Source: Gonapodya sp. JEL0774 | Taxonomy: Eukaryota > Monoblepharomycota > Monoblepharidomycetes > Monoblepharidales > Gonapodyaceae | Reading direction: 5' to 3' | Assembly (NCBI GenBank): GCA_027604505.1 | Contig: JADIIX010000054.1 | Span: forward strand, 62,001-126,000 | Length of the DNA: 64,000 nt | Shown here: piece after piece, positions 1 through 10,997 of the stretch | Position numbering within the stretch: the stretch's first letter is position 1 | Layout: each line of letters begins with the position of its first letter | Made by a program: the position numbers and the translations under genes | Notes under the pieces: model-generated | Seen by the model: only the letters and a program-made list of their open reading frames with translations | The model's database searches: none | What the model was told of the DNA's origin: nothing

Positions 1-2676
1 GCAGGTTATCCCTCTTCTTGGATACCGCCATGCGACAGTCAGAGCGGCAGGAGTGCAGGTGAGGCAGTTGCGAGCTTGGTTGCTCTTAGTCATCTTGTCC
101 CTCTGCGCACACATCTTCCGCACTTCGTATCCGTATTTTCTCAAAACTCAGGCTCTCCGGTCATTAATGATTCACGACGCTGTACCTCTTACGGACTCGG
201 ATCTGTCCCTCTCGGACCACCTCCGTCGCCTCGCTCTCGACCCTTCCCCACAAGTCCGCGAGTCGCTCTACCGTACCTGTGGGTCCTGGCTCCTTGAACT
301 TCCCGACAGATACTCTGTGGGGTGGCGGTTTCTATCAATCGTGGTGGGCGGTTGTGCCGACCAGGCAGTGAATTTGGCGACAGCTTGTCGAGGGTACTTG
401 AGGGAGGCGGGGTTGTTGTACGAGAAGGAGTGGCCTGACAGGGTTAAAGACCAACTGGACTACGAGAGGGTGGATGCATGTGAGCATGTTATTGCGGGTA
501 TTGAGAGCTTAACATACTCTGACGCGAACATACACTGTAGCCCGTCCTGGAATCGGTCTTCGCCACCTCGCTCGTGATAACGCTCAAAAGACTGTTGCAA
601 CGTTGGTTGAAGGTCTCCGCTCGTGGCAACCTGAAGCACGTGTGCGGGATGCGCGCGCGATGTGGGTGTTCCTCGATCTTTTGGAAGAGAACGCTACAGG
701 GTACGTGCATGAGATTGTGAAAGCTTCTGTTGCGACTGTAGCAGAGGAAGGAAACCCGACTGTGGTGGATGAGGTGGGATAGCTATGCGCTCACTGTTGT
801 ACCGGAGGCGCATTCACTGATCCCATTATTCAAGGTGCTCCGCTCTTCTCGCTTGCTTGGATTGCACGTGAATCCGTCAACTCTAGTAGCCATTTTATTG
901 CCGTATCTTGACCCGGCCATACCTTCTTCTTCATCCACTCGCCGAGGTGCACTGCGTGTTCTCGCCGCTGTGGCGTCAGGAACGCCTACCGACAAACTCA
1001 AATGTCACCATAACGCACTTGCTGCTGCCTTAAGCAACAGCGAGTGTGCTGGTAATGAAAACCCAGTCACCCTTTGGCGAGTGGCGGAATGTGTTGGAGC
1101 TTGCTGTGGGTCAAGCACGATTTCCATGGCAGGAAGACCTGAACACACACAAGGCGAGCTGAACACTCTGCTTAATGAAGAAGAAGCAAGCGTGTATTAC
1201 GGAGCTCTTGCGAGGGTCGCTGCGGTATCAGGGGGCATGGATGAGCGAGTGCTCGGAGTCCCAGAGGCAAAAAGGGAGGTTAGTACCATCACCGAGTCAC
1301 GTCCGATCCATTTTCAACAATCGCAGTCACATGTGCGCGGTTTCTAGGCCTTGCAGGCGCTATCCCGCCTTGCCGTTGCCACGGGCCTCGGCGATTGCAA
1401 TGAACTCCACTGCCGTTTCCTCCCGCATATCCTTTCCTCTCTGGTTGGTACCACACAAAGGTGGACACGACACTCTAGTGAGCCTAGTGTTGCGAGGTAC
1501 GCTTTGTTGAACGCCGGCGATGCAGTTGGGGAATTGGAGTCCCTGAACAAGGTTTTGGAAATGGTCGAAATTGGTTCCAAAGAGGAGAAGGAGTATGAAG
1601 TGAGAGAAAAGTGAGCGTGGTGGAAGTAACAGTTTTCTCGACCTTTCAACTTAAGACACACACCGGATCATCCACCAGCGTACTCACCACGCTTCATGCA
1701 CTGTTGTCTAAGGAAGGCAATCCACTTGATTCTCGAATGCTGTTGCCGACCAAAACGGGCTTTATACTTAATCAAATTCTTCTACCGAATTCTGTCTGGC
1801 GCCCCGGCAAAAACGCTCGTATACTCCGGCGATTGACCATGCAGGTCATGCTCGCATGGATCAAAGCACCTTGTAAGGTTACACACCTAGAGCATCTCGA
1901 AGAACAGTCTCGTAGAGAGCAAGACACGACCGTTGTCGGGTCGTTGTCGCTGCCTGTGATTCAAGAGCACCTGGCACAGTTGGTAACTGCGATCAACAAC
2001 AACTTGGAGGACGATGATCTAGAAACGAGGAAGGCGAGTGTAGGTTGCTGGAATGAGATCTGGGAAAGATTTGGAAAGAACCTGAAATTTAGCGGTGCGT
2101 TCTCGGTGGTGCTATCTGGCTCTCAGCAATTGTAAGCGGTTCACGCATTCCGATTCGCCCACAGCCGATCAATTGAAACTCATTTACCCCGAGCTTCTTA
2201 AACGCCTTGACGATGCTCACGATGATTTGCGCATAATTGTTGCCGGGAGAACGTGGCCTCTTTTTTTCTTGATGGTGGAGCGATGGCAAGTGCAAGCAAC
2301 GGAGGAGGAGCGCGCAGCCAAGGAGCGAGGTGGAGAGAAGGTGTATGTTGAGACTAGCCTCGATGATGTGCATTGGAAAGAGATGTGCAAAGCACTCGCG
2401 ATCCACATGGATGATGGCAACTCAGCAATGAAGGTGAGATGAACTTGCTGACGGTACGATCATGGTCTATTCTTTGCCACACCCACTGAAAATGACTATG
2501 TTTTTTGTGTGCGTCAAAAGGAAGCTGCAGCGACTGCTTTGAGTGCTATGGCGGTGTGTCCTGCATGCCCTCCCGAGGTCGTAACAGAACACCTTGGTGA
2601 AGTGCGGGGCAAACACCGGACCACAACGTATTTAGATGAAGTCATCAATCTTGCAGAGACGAGGATGCGCAAGTGA
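1..2676 (+). CDS. DNAAF5: Dynein axonemal assembly factor 5 (HEATR2), 5' partial
   Basis: HEAT-repeat cytoplasmic factor that helps preassemble axonemal dynein arms. The N-terminus lies outside the window. Exons that keep frame: 2-58, 152-479, 541-773, 835-1278, 1348-1599, 1656-2094, 2165-2433, 2521-2676; all introns are GT-AG and 55-93 nt. Family signatures seen include 'SPQVRESLYRTCGSWLLELP' followed by 'DRYS', 'RPGIGLRHLARDNAQK', 'LLGLHVNPSTLVAILLPYL' and 'QILLPNSVWRPGKNA', in the order known for DNAAF5, and a last HEAT unit 'LLKRLDDAHDDLRI'. The protein ends at TGA 2674-2676. Its presence implies an organism that builds motile flagella. I am confident of the family; single splice borders could be off by a codon. 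Confidence 0.85.
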
Positions 2677-2965
2677 AGGTGCTTTTGTGATGGAATTAAC
2701 ATTAAAATATTGAAAAGACTCTTTTCACAGAAGGACGTGGCGCCAATGTAGCATCCTGTCAAATGATCAAATTATGATACGTGAAAGTATACAGAGAATG
2801 AGTTGGATCCTATTGCAGTAATCATTCGATCCATTTTGCCGAGATATTTAGTGTATAATGCGTTGTGAAAACAATGACGATGAGGTGACACTTCAAAACG
2901 TCATACGATATTCGGCGCATATTGACCCGCCTTCACAGGTTACCAAAATATACTCGTAGAGCTGA

Positions 2966-4081
2966 ATGGCTGCATTTTCGAGCAATCAGGATGATGACCA
3001 TGCCGTAGCTCTTGCAGTCCCGCGCCCACCAGCACCTCAGAGTGAACCCCTTCGCGAGGCCGTCGCAGACGACCTGGGAGAAAAGGACTACAATTTGGGA
3101 GTACAAGAAATGGTGAAGAATTCAGAGAGAGTGGGTCGGATGAAGCACTCCTCGAGGAGAAGAGCAAAATACAGTCTCAAGAGTGCGAGGTCAGGTGACA
3201 TGACGGAGAGAATCTCGGACAAAACAGGACGGGAGGATGCGGTAGACGAAAGCTATGCAGAGGCGCTTTTATTAGACGTGGTTGTTGAGGAGTTTCATAC
3301 CAACGGTGACAAGGAAACTCACAAGTCGGGTGACAGTGTTGGAAGGGAGCCGAGTGCGGTCTACAATGTAGATCGAGTTGCAGGGAGTGAGAGCAAGGAT
3401 TCAAAGAACGATGCTTTGTGTTCTGGAAGGACGGAACATGGTACCAAAGAGATGCAAGACTCTCTTATGCCCATCTCATCAGGAAGCCGAAGACCTCAAG
3501 CCACAGCCGTCTTACACCCAACAGCACATTCTCACTCATCGAGTTTAACCGGATCGGTGAAAAGCGACTCCTATGAAACTCCGACACTGACAAGACTTTC
3601 TGTGATTGGTGGTCGCGCTCCCAGCAGCTCACAGAGGCGGCACCACACTCCTCCAACTGCCATGGAGGTCGACGAGATGCTTCACGCTCGTATTGAGGCT
3701 TCTTATGGGGAGAAATCGGCCCGTATCGAAGAAGCTCTGACTGGCATCCTGTCATCGTCAACTACGCCGCGAGCTGGTCCGCCACGTCAAGATCCCGTGG
3801 ATCGTCACCCACTAGAGCCGAAACGTTGTGTCATTCGACAAGGTGCACTTACCGCACAGCAGTTCCCTGTCACGTCGTCCTATGTGCCCGTTTCAACTCC
3901 CCCCCCGCCGATCCCAGCCGATCTACCCCAACCGGTGACGGCTGAACTCGCTATTGAAACAATACTACCATTTTTAAGGGCTCAAAAGCAAAACTATGTG
4001 AGGTTCGGGGGTTTGGTTAGCAAAGGGGACCCGGATGTGGATGTGAGCGTAATGGTGGAGGACAGGACGAAGATGGGCTGA
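2966..4081 (+). CDS. Hypothetical disordered protein
   Basis: Single open frame of 371 aa starting at ATG 2966. I do not recognise it. Composition is rich in Ser, Arg, Glu, Pro and charged residues and looks mostly disordered, with a Pro run (TPPPPIPADLP) near residue 320 and a short, possibly helical segment (AELAIETILPFLRAQKQN) near the end. No signal peptide or membrane segment is visible. A donor-like GTGAGG after 'KQNY' leaves open a 3' intron and a different C-terminus. It sits 290 bp downstream of DNAAF5 and 330 bp upstream of the GTPase gene, all on the same strand. The long stop-free frame and codon pattern support coding; function unknown. Confidence 0.5.
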   Translation: MAAFSSNQDDDHAVALAVPRPPAPQSEPLREAVADDLGEKDYNLGVQEMVKNSERVGRMKHSSRRRAKYSLKSARSGDMTERISDKTGREDAVDESYAEALLLDVVVEEFHTNGDKETHKSGDSVGREPSAVYNVDRVAGSESKDSKNDALCSGRTEHGTKEMQDSLMPISSGSRRPQATAVLHPTAHSHSSSLTGSVKSDSYETPTLTRLSVIGGRAPSSSQRRHHTPPTAMEVDEMLHARIEASYGEKSARIEEALTGILSSSTTPRAGPPRQDPVDRHPLEPKRCVIRQGALTAQQFPVTSSYVPVSTPPPPIPADLPQPVTAELAIETILPFLRAQKQNYVRFGGLVSKGDPDVDVSVMVEDRTKMG

Positions 4082-4411
4082 AATTTGAGAGATGGGTCCT
4101 TGGTTTTCGCGACGTATTCACGTCGGGAGATGAAGCACCTGTACAAACCGGGCCCGTTGGATTGACCCCGGTTTGACCGCCTTCAGGTGTTACTTGATGG
4201 ACTCGTGAACAAGCGTCTTTTTTGAATGACATTGTGTGCTGATCACAATAATTTGAGTCTACGAATTTGCTCTGAAATAATATAAGGTCTTTGAAATGGG
4301 AGTGTTTGCGGGTCGCGGTTGGGAGGTGACATACAAACAATGGAATGCATCAAAACCCATTCATCATTGATTCTCCTGTCAGCCCAAGAAAACCAGATCT
4401 ACTTATCAACG

Positions 4412-6582
4412 ATGTCTTTTCTGAGGGCGCGATTGTTGAGATCCCCACTGCAAATGGCCTCTTGTAGTTCCCAGCGGTATTCGCCGGGTCAGTGCATCAA
4501 TGTTGGTACTGGCCTCATTGTTCCAACTCTCTGCGAATCCGGACGTCCAGTGCTTGAATTTCTATGCGGACAATCTGAAAGAAATAGTTCCTTGAGGAGG
4601 AATTCATCGTTAGCAAAGAAGCGACAACGTGTTCACTTCTCAGAAAATCCCAAGTCGGACAACGAGTTTCCGTCCACGGTCGCCGGCGATACTGAATGCA
4701 GAGGTACGTTTATCATCATTCTGAATATGTAATGAATCCGTCTTTTGTTTAAATTGATGGGCGCTCAAAATTCACTTCCCGTTTGCTCTCCTCCCCCGTT
4801 GGTGCCTCCACTCTTTCAGGCTGCGGCGCGGAGTTCCAACATGTCGACCCCTCTAAACCCGGCTACCTTCCCCCTAAACTCAACCCTTCCCTCGCGCCGC
4901 ACCTGGACCAGCCGCCACAACATGCGTCGGTGCACACTCGTCTCGACTCTTCTCTACCCGTCGACGAACATACGTCAGAAAGAGATCGACTATTGGGAAT
5001 TCGACCCGACTCCATTACCCCCGCCGAACTGAAACGCCTCCTCCGGTCTCCGCAGTACGCTAATGCCCCTGGAAATCTGGTCCCGACAACTCCAATCTGC
5101 CAACGATGCCACCGCCTCACCCACCACCGGGCAGAATACCCCCGCGCCTTTCCCCACAATCTGCCTCGCTCGTTTGCCTCGCTCAAAACGGACACCCACC
5201 ACGTTGTTGTAGCAGTCCTGGATATTCTCGACATCCCAGCCTCATTCCCTGACCTCCTTCCCACACTCCTCGGTCCTTCCGCGACTCGCCGTATCATTCT
5301 CGCAGCCAACAAAGCCGATGCGCTGCCGCTTGACTTCAAGCCGGATCGCATCCGCCGGCATGTTCGGGAAGAGTGGCGCGCACACCTTGGCAACGGAGGT
5401 TATGGGGACCTCTGGGATGTGGTCCTCGTCAGTGCCAAAACTGGCCAGGGTATCCGAGACCTCGTCAGATCCATCAACCACGCAAGACGACCTGGTGACG
5501 ACATAGTGCTGGTTGGTGCAGCGAACGCAGGCAAGAGTCAACTAATCAACTCACTCCTCGGCATGGCGGGCGGTAAAGTTCGCGTACAAGTCGACGAGAC
5601 TTTAAAGCGCGATGATATCGACATCGAGTCGTCTCGCTCCGACCCCTCCGATGACGATGAGTGGTCACCCACCCTCCCACGTTTGCAGCCGCCGAACCCT
5701 AAACGTTCTTCCTCATCCTCCTCTGTCACCACATCCCCCCTCCCCGGCACGACGGTCTCCCTGATCCGCTTCCCTCTCTCCTCGGGACCCCTCGCCCGCA
5801 TATTCCCAGCACCAAAAGAGCCAAGGTCCCTGACCTCTTCCTCTCCCGCCCAATCAATGCCCCGGAACCGCCAACCTTACCTGATCGACACACCCGGCCT
5901 CCCCTCCCCCATGTCCCTCTTGAACCACCTCACACTCCCTGAGTGCTCTGCAACAGTACCCACCAAGCCGATCCACCCCTTCATGTTCCACCTCACGCCC
6001 GGTAGCACAATATTCTTGGGTGGTGTCGGCCGTCTCGACTACGTGTCCGGCCCCCCTACGGTCATGGTAACCGCTTTTAGGGCTAAAGAGGTGACGTTGC
6101 ACAAGACAAAATTGGAGAAAGCCGATGGGGTTTACGCGAGGCATGTTGGAGGTTTGTTGAGGCCACCCAGGTTTCATGCGGAGGCGGACAACAAAGAACA
6201 GAGTCCCGGTGGAGAGAAGTCGGGCGTGGTGGACATTGGTGACTCCTCCAGTGCTTTATCTGCCCTCCCAGCTATGGCGCGCCCTCCCTCCAGTCGACCA
6301 ATTGCGCTCCCTCCCTTGCTCTGCCTCCCAAAACCCATAGCAATCCCCGTTCCCCTGAACCCTCAAAGTACAAAAAATAAATCTATTCTGGACATTGTGT
6401 GGTCCGGGGCAGGATGGCTGGCAGTAACCATTCCAAGGAGCGCGTCTCTGCGGGTGAGTCAGAATGCCCGCGGTGCGGAAAAGGAAGCGGTGTTTATGGC
6501 GTGGAGTCTGGGAGGAGAAGGATGCTATACCAGGAGGCCATTGATGCCGTTTGAGATTGGTGGTGGCGCTCATGGCAAATGA
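4412..6582 (+). CDS. NOA1: Mitochondrial circularly permuted GTPase, NOA1/YqeH/Gep3 family
   Basis: Likely mitochondrial GTPase for small ribosomal subunit assembly. Exons 4412-4703 and 4820-6582, phase-1 intron; about 684 aa. The start at ATG 4412 gives a Ser/Arg/Leu-rich N-terminus (MSFLRARLLRSPLQ) typical of mitochondrial import. Splicing creates a CRGCG zinc motif that pairs with a later CQRCH, as in YqeH proteins. GTPase motifs appear in permuted order: G4 (AANKAD), G5 (VSAKTGQGI), then G1 (GAANAGKSQLIN), G2 (PGTT) and G3 (DTPG), which is diagnostic of this class. Ser-rich low-complexity insertions lie between G1 and G2. The C-terminal half is divergent, as in fungal Gep3. Confidence 0.85.
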
Positions 6583-6964
6583 GAACCACAGTTGCCCCCG
6601 ACAAAGATGACTAGATTATCCATGTAATTCTATGTAAATGCAACAAGCAGAGATTGTATTCAAGGGCTCTGGACTGTACATGGAGGGATATTTCGGCGGC
6701 AGCCAGTCGCAAAATACGCAACAAAATCTCCACATCCGCCCCCCAGGTCCACAGTATGTAAACAACTACGACCTCTACCACACAACGAGAAAGACAGTTC
6801 GGTCCCATCGATGCGACGCACATGGTGTAAGGCAAGGATGGTCCAGTGTGCGAGTTTCATGAGCGCATGCTCCCCCTCATCTTTGATAAAGTCTGTTGGT
6901 ACCGTGATGCGTCTCGTCCGTCTTCTTCTTCTTGCACTTTCATCCACGAGCCGTGCAACCTGGA

Positions 6965-9397
6965 TCATTGAATTCCCATCCCGCCTACTCTCCTCGTCAT
7001 TTCCTCCAATTGCCTGAACTGTGTCATTTTTTCAGCGAACATGGGGGCGTAGAACCCACCCAAGATATCGTGAATAACGGCCATGCCTCGGTCGAATTCG
7101 CCAAGCGAGCCCATGCCCTGCGACCTGCCCCACGCGCTCCACAACACGTCGAATCCGCCAGCCACGAAGAGCGCATCTGCGAATCTATTAGGGCCACCGT
7201 AAGATAATGCAGTTTCTGGGGGTGTTGGATCTGAGTTGCCAGCAGTGAGGAGGGAGAAGAGAGCGATCGCGCTGCGGGAGAAGAGAGCCGGATCAGGAGT
7301 GGTGGGTTGGATGCCGGAGAGATCGGATATGTGAGGCGGTACAGACGATTTCAGATAGTCGAGGAGAATCTTCATGACATCTAGACGGAGGAGCTCGCTG
7401 TCATGGGACAGGATTTATGAGGTGTCAGGGTACAGAGAACTCGGCGGAACTGCAGCAAGTGTCGCCGAATACTCACCCGTCCAAATGCTGATCCTCAAGC
7501 GCTACCAGATTGATCAAAGCGGCAACGGCGTCTCTCTTTCCTGCTCCTTCGTCCAGTTCCCTTACGGCTAACGTCGTCAAGAACGGCCAAATCTGCCAAG
7601 GAGTACTATCTACATTCCCACTTTTCAGAAACTCGATAGTCTGCTCCTTCGTCCCTGAAGTCATCTTGACAACAAACGGTACGATTGCGGCCTTCACTGA
7701 GTCAGAGGAGTGAACACGATAGTCCCGAGGTGGCGCCATCGGTCGAAGCACAAACGCCCATCCGGCATCTTCCATTGGAGCTGCTTGAATTATTGCTTGA
7801 ATGTGCTCTGGACCACCGGAGGCAACTTGACTGAGAATGTCCAGGGCTCCCAAAGCATTGTACGAGGGTCCACCAGAGATGGAGTGGCGGAGCGTGGAAG
7901 TGAGATTTTCTAAAAGGCGTGACCCAAACGCCCGCACATCAAGGGGGCCGCCTATCAGCCCGATGATGAGCTTTAGGCCCCGGATGGCGTGGCTGAGCGC
8001 CTTCTGCTCAGTTCCCGGTGAAACGTTCTCAGCAAGGAAAGGTAACGCGTCGTACAAGTTTCGTGGATCTAAACCAGGGAACATGGCGACGTTGGCAAGC
8101 GCGCGCACACATTGCTCGTTGAGGCAGGTCTTGGCTTCCTTCATCTCTCCGTCTGGAATATCGTAGTGTGAAAAGTCCACCACCTGGAGGAGCCGAGGAA
8201 TGAGGTCGGAGAAACCGGTGACAACAGCGTGATGGGTGTCCTGAGTGCAGAGGATGTTCCCTAAAGTCCAAATAGCCTAATCCGGAGAAACGGTGAAAAA
8301 ACGAGTGATACGTGAGCAGCAAAGAAACACAAGCGAGGAGTACTCGCGGAGGGTTGTGCTTCCCGAATCCCCGCTGCAAAACAACACAAAACGAACCTGC
8401 CACGCTATCCGCCAAGAAGGACTCCTGAGTTGGTCCATGAGTACAGGCACGGCACCGGCAGCAACGACATCCGCTCCAGCTTCAGGAACGTTGGCGCAGA
8501 TGTTGGTCAGGATCCACGAGGTTTCGTACTGCACGTCGCAAACGGTGCGTCGTGAGGGGGATGGCAGATCCGATGGTGTGAGAGGGAGATGTGATGGTGT
8601 GAGAGGAGAGAGGGGGACCTGCGAGAATCCACGGCGTACCTGAAGAATTCCATCAGGAACTTTAAAAAGCTCCACTATTCGGGGGAGAATATTGAGAGGC
8701 ATGATGTTCTTGACGTGCTCTTCAACTGCCAGAAAACACAGGGAGTTGATACATCTGCTCGAGCCAAGGCCCTCAAATCAGATGATTAGATAAGTGAACT
8801 CACTCTTTCCTGAAAGGGAGCAGTACTTCCGGAGAACTGGGGTACCGATGCAGGAAAGAAAGGAGTGAGGACTGCAAACCAGGAAGCATCAATTCAATCC
8901 TTCATTAAGCACACGAACCGTTAACAGCTCTGAGATGTTCCGATCTGTTATTCGAGTATAAGTTCGCAAGAAGTGATTCCTTGTGAGCGGGGAGAAGGTT
9001 CGCCACCATTTCGTACGAATCCACCGGGTCGAGTGGGTGCACAGGTGTTTGGGACTGGGCATAGGAAGGCGAGAGTGACCCAGTCAGTTGGTTGATTCGT
9101 CAAATCAATCATGATGGCGGTATGTCTTTTGCTTGTGGCTCGAATAACCGGAAAACCGATTTCTTCGGGGACGTTCTCTGGCGCATTTCGGAGAAAGAGC
9201 AAAGACTCCACAGACCACCAGTACTAAAAAGACCGCCTCTCTTCGCAAGATCCACGGTTCCTCCTTGAGGTTTGCCAGCTACTTACCGTCGTCAGCCGAA
9301 CATTGGCAATAGAGGAGTGGAGAGCGCCGACAAGAGACTCAAGGTCGGCATCTGTGCTCGCTGTCGTACGCCGGCCACCGGTTACACCGGCAATCAT
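6965..9397 (-). CDS. Armadillo-repeat protein, importin-alpha-like
   Basis: Predicted helical-repeat protein, about 620 aa. Exons in transcript order: 9397-9287, 9223-9149, 9054-8926, 8871-8804, 8754-8640, 8528-8397, 8276-7477, 7397-6965. Repeats resemble importin-alpha ARM units: 'ILQYETSWILTNICANV' and 'WQAIWTLGNILCTQDTHHAVV' mirror the FEAAWALTNIA and VWALGNIAGD signatures, and 'ALGALDILSQVASGGPEHI' continues the array. No basic importin-beta-binding domain is visible at the N-terminus, so it may be an importin-alpha relative or another ARM scaffold. The ATG at 9397 is the first in frame; an extra upstream exon is possible. It is divergent with the RING-variant gene, with 186 bp between starts, suggesting a shared promoter region. 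Confidence 0.65.
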
Positions 9398-9583
9398 CTT
9401 CAGCGTTTCGAAAGCCGATGAAAGAGGGAACCCTGATGCGTTTGATTTTATGTGTTTGGTTTGTGTTGGGGAAAGTGTTTGGTGTAACAGGTCTGGGTGG
9501 CCCACGGCACGGCACCAAACATATTATCATAAACGAGTAAACGAGCTTTCGGCCAACAAGAACTCCGTCACAGTTACTCATAG

Positions 9584-10859
9584 ATGACTACAGAAAAGGG
9601 ACGGGTATGTACTTGAGCTTTGGAAACATTACGCTGGATGCCCTTCTCAGGGTTCTTTCCTCTGTCCGATGCCTCCGGTCCCCCAATCGTCAATTTCTAT
9701 CAACTCGGACAATCTCTCGTAGTGTTGGGCATGCTGGGAATCCACTGAGACACCTGATAATCCTCGCATCAGGGCTTGTCGGGGATGTCGAGATATTGAT
9801 TTACAGTTCATTCACAAGGTGGGTGTTCCAGACTTCATATGCGCTTGGATAAAATCGTGCTTTCTCAACAAAATCAACTTTCTTTGTGTAGATATGTGTG
9901 GAGAAGTACCTCGCGTCCATGTCCTCACCGAACTCAAGGGGTCCGGACAACGGAAAATCTGAGGCTGTGTTTCATTGTACCCGATGTCGCGATCCGTACA
10001 AAATTACCTTTGAGAGTGTTAATCCGTGGAAAGTCTTCGTGGGAGATAAGTTCTTACGCTGGTGAGGAGAGTGCCAGTATTCTCCGGATGTGGTGTCAAG
10101 GTTCAAAGCGACCCCGAATACTGCTGTAGTGCTATGACACTAATGACCGCTTGCATTATCGGTCTCTCAGTCTGCTGTGTCCTAGTTCTCAGGGACTATG
10201 ATCCTTCCCGATCCCTAGTTTTGGACATCGTCACGGTCTACGATCACCCGTCAGACGAGCCAATACTCCCCATGGATCCGCGTAATCGAGCGTATTCTCC
10301 GTCTGCAACGACAGCATCTCGTACTGCCAATGCACCAGCGCAAAAGGAAGTACCGCTCTCTTTGACTCCCCTTCCAAATCAAGCGCGTACTCTGCTCGAG
10401 AACGAATCTCATTCATGGCAGGTCAACACTCTCGCACATCCACGTCGCTATGACTATGATAACCAGGCTCCTGGAGATCTTTCTTCGGCAACTCCTCCCC
10501 CGGCAACTCCTGCACCGCATCCGACTGCACCACCTCTGTTCACAACTGCAGGTCATGGCGCTGGGATCAAATTAGTGAAAACTATAGAGACAGAGGCGGA
10601 TTCTACACCGCTTACTGAGCATCCTTTGCTCGACGATACTGGCACGAAAACCGAGGAAGGAGAAGTCCTACGAGTCGAACTCAAGGTTGGACACTTCGCG
10701 GTCGCGGTGTTTGCATTCTGCCATTTAGTGAACGTTATCACTTGGCGGATGGTTTATATGCACTCGTCAGGAAAGAAAGTTGTGAAAGTACACTCTTACG
10801 AAGAATCAAACACAGTAGCTGACGCAGCGAACCAACGTGGTGCCGCACCAGCGTCTTGA
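9584..10859 (+). CDS. RING-variant (RING-CH/MARCH-like) membrane E3 ubiquitin ligase
   Basis: Probable membrane-anchored ubiquitin ligase, about 338 aa. Exons 9584-9604, 9723-9818, 9892-10061, 10130-10859; the 21-nt first exon ends at a consensus GTATGT donor. The N-terminal domain is C4HC3: CWACWE, then CRGC, FIHKICVEKYL (ligand His and Cys) and FHCTRC. The CRGC pair is spaced one residue wider than the usual C-x-C of RING-CH. Two hydrophobic segments follow: MTLMTACIIGLSVCCVLVL right after the RING, and VGHFAVAVFAFCHLVNVI about 60 residues from the end; the linker is Pro/Thr-rich. MARCH-type ligases ubiquitinate membrane proteins. The start is well supported because M-T-T-E-K-G-R leads directly into the first zinc Cys. 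Confidence 0.7.
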
Positions 10860-10997
10860 CATGTTTTGCTTTGATTTGCAAGTTTTCTCTGCGGTTAGGG
10901 TTATTTTTCATGAATAATTTGATTTAGACATTTGACGATTAGATGTTTCAAGTGTGTGTATTGTATTGTCTAAACAGTGGCAGATCGCTTTGTTCTA

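Noticed and set aside
9224-9505. Longer N-terminus for the armadillo gene starting at 9505
   Set aside because: The codon at 9505 is GTG, not ATG; the first in-frame ATG is at 9397.
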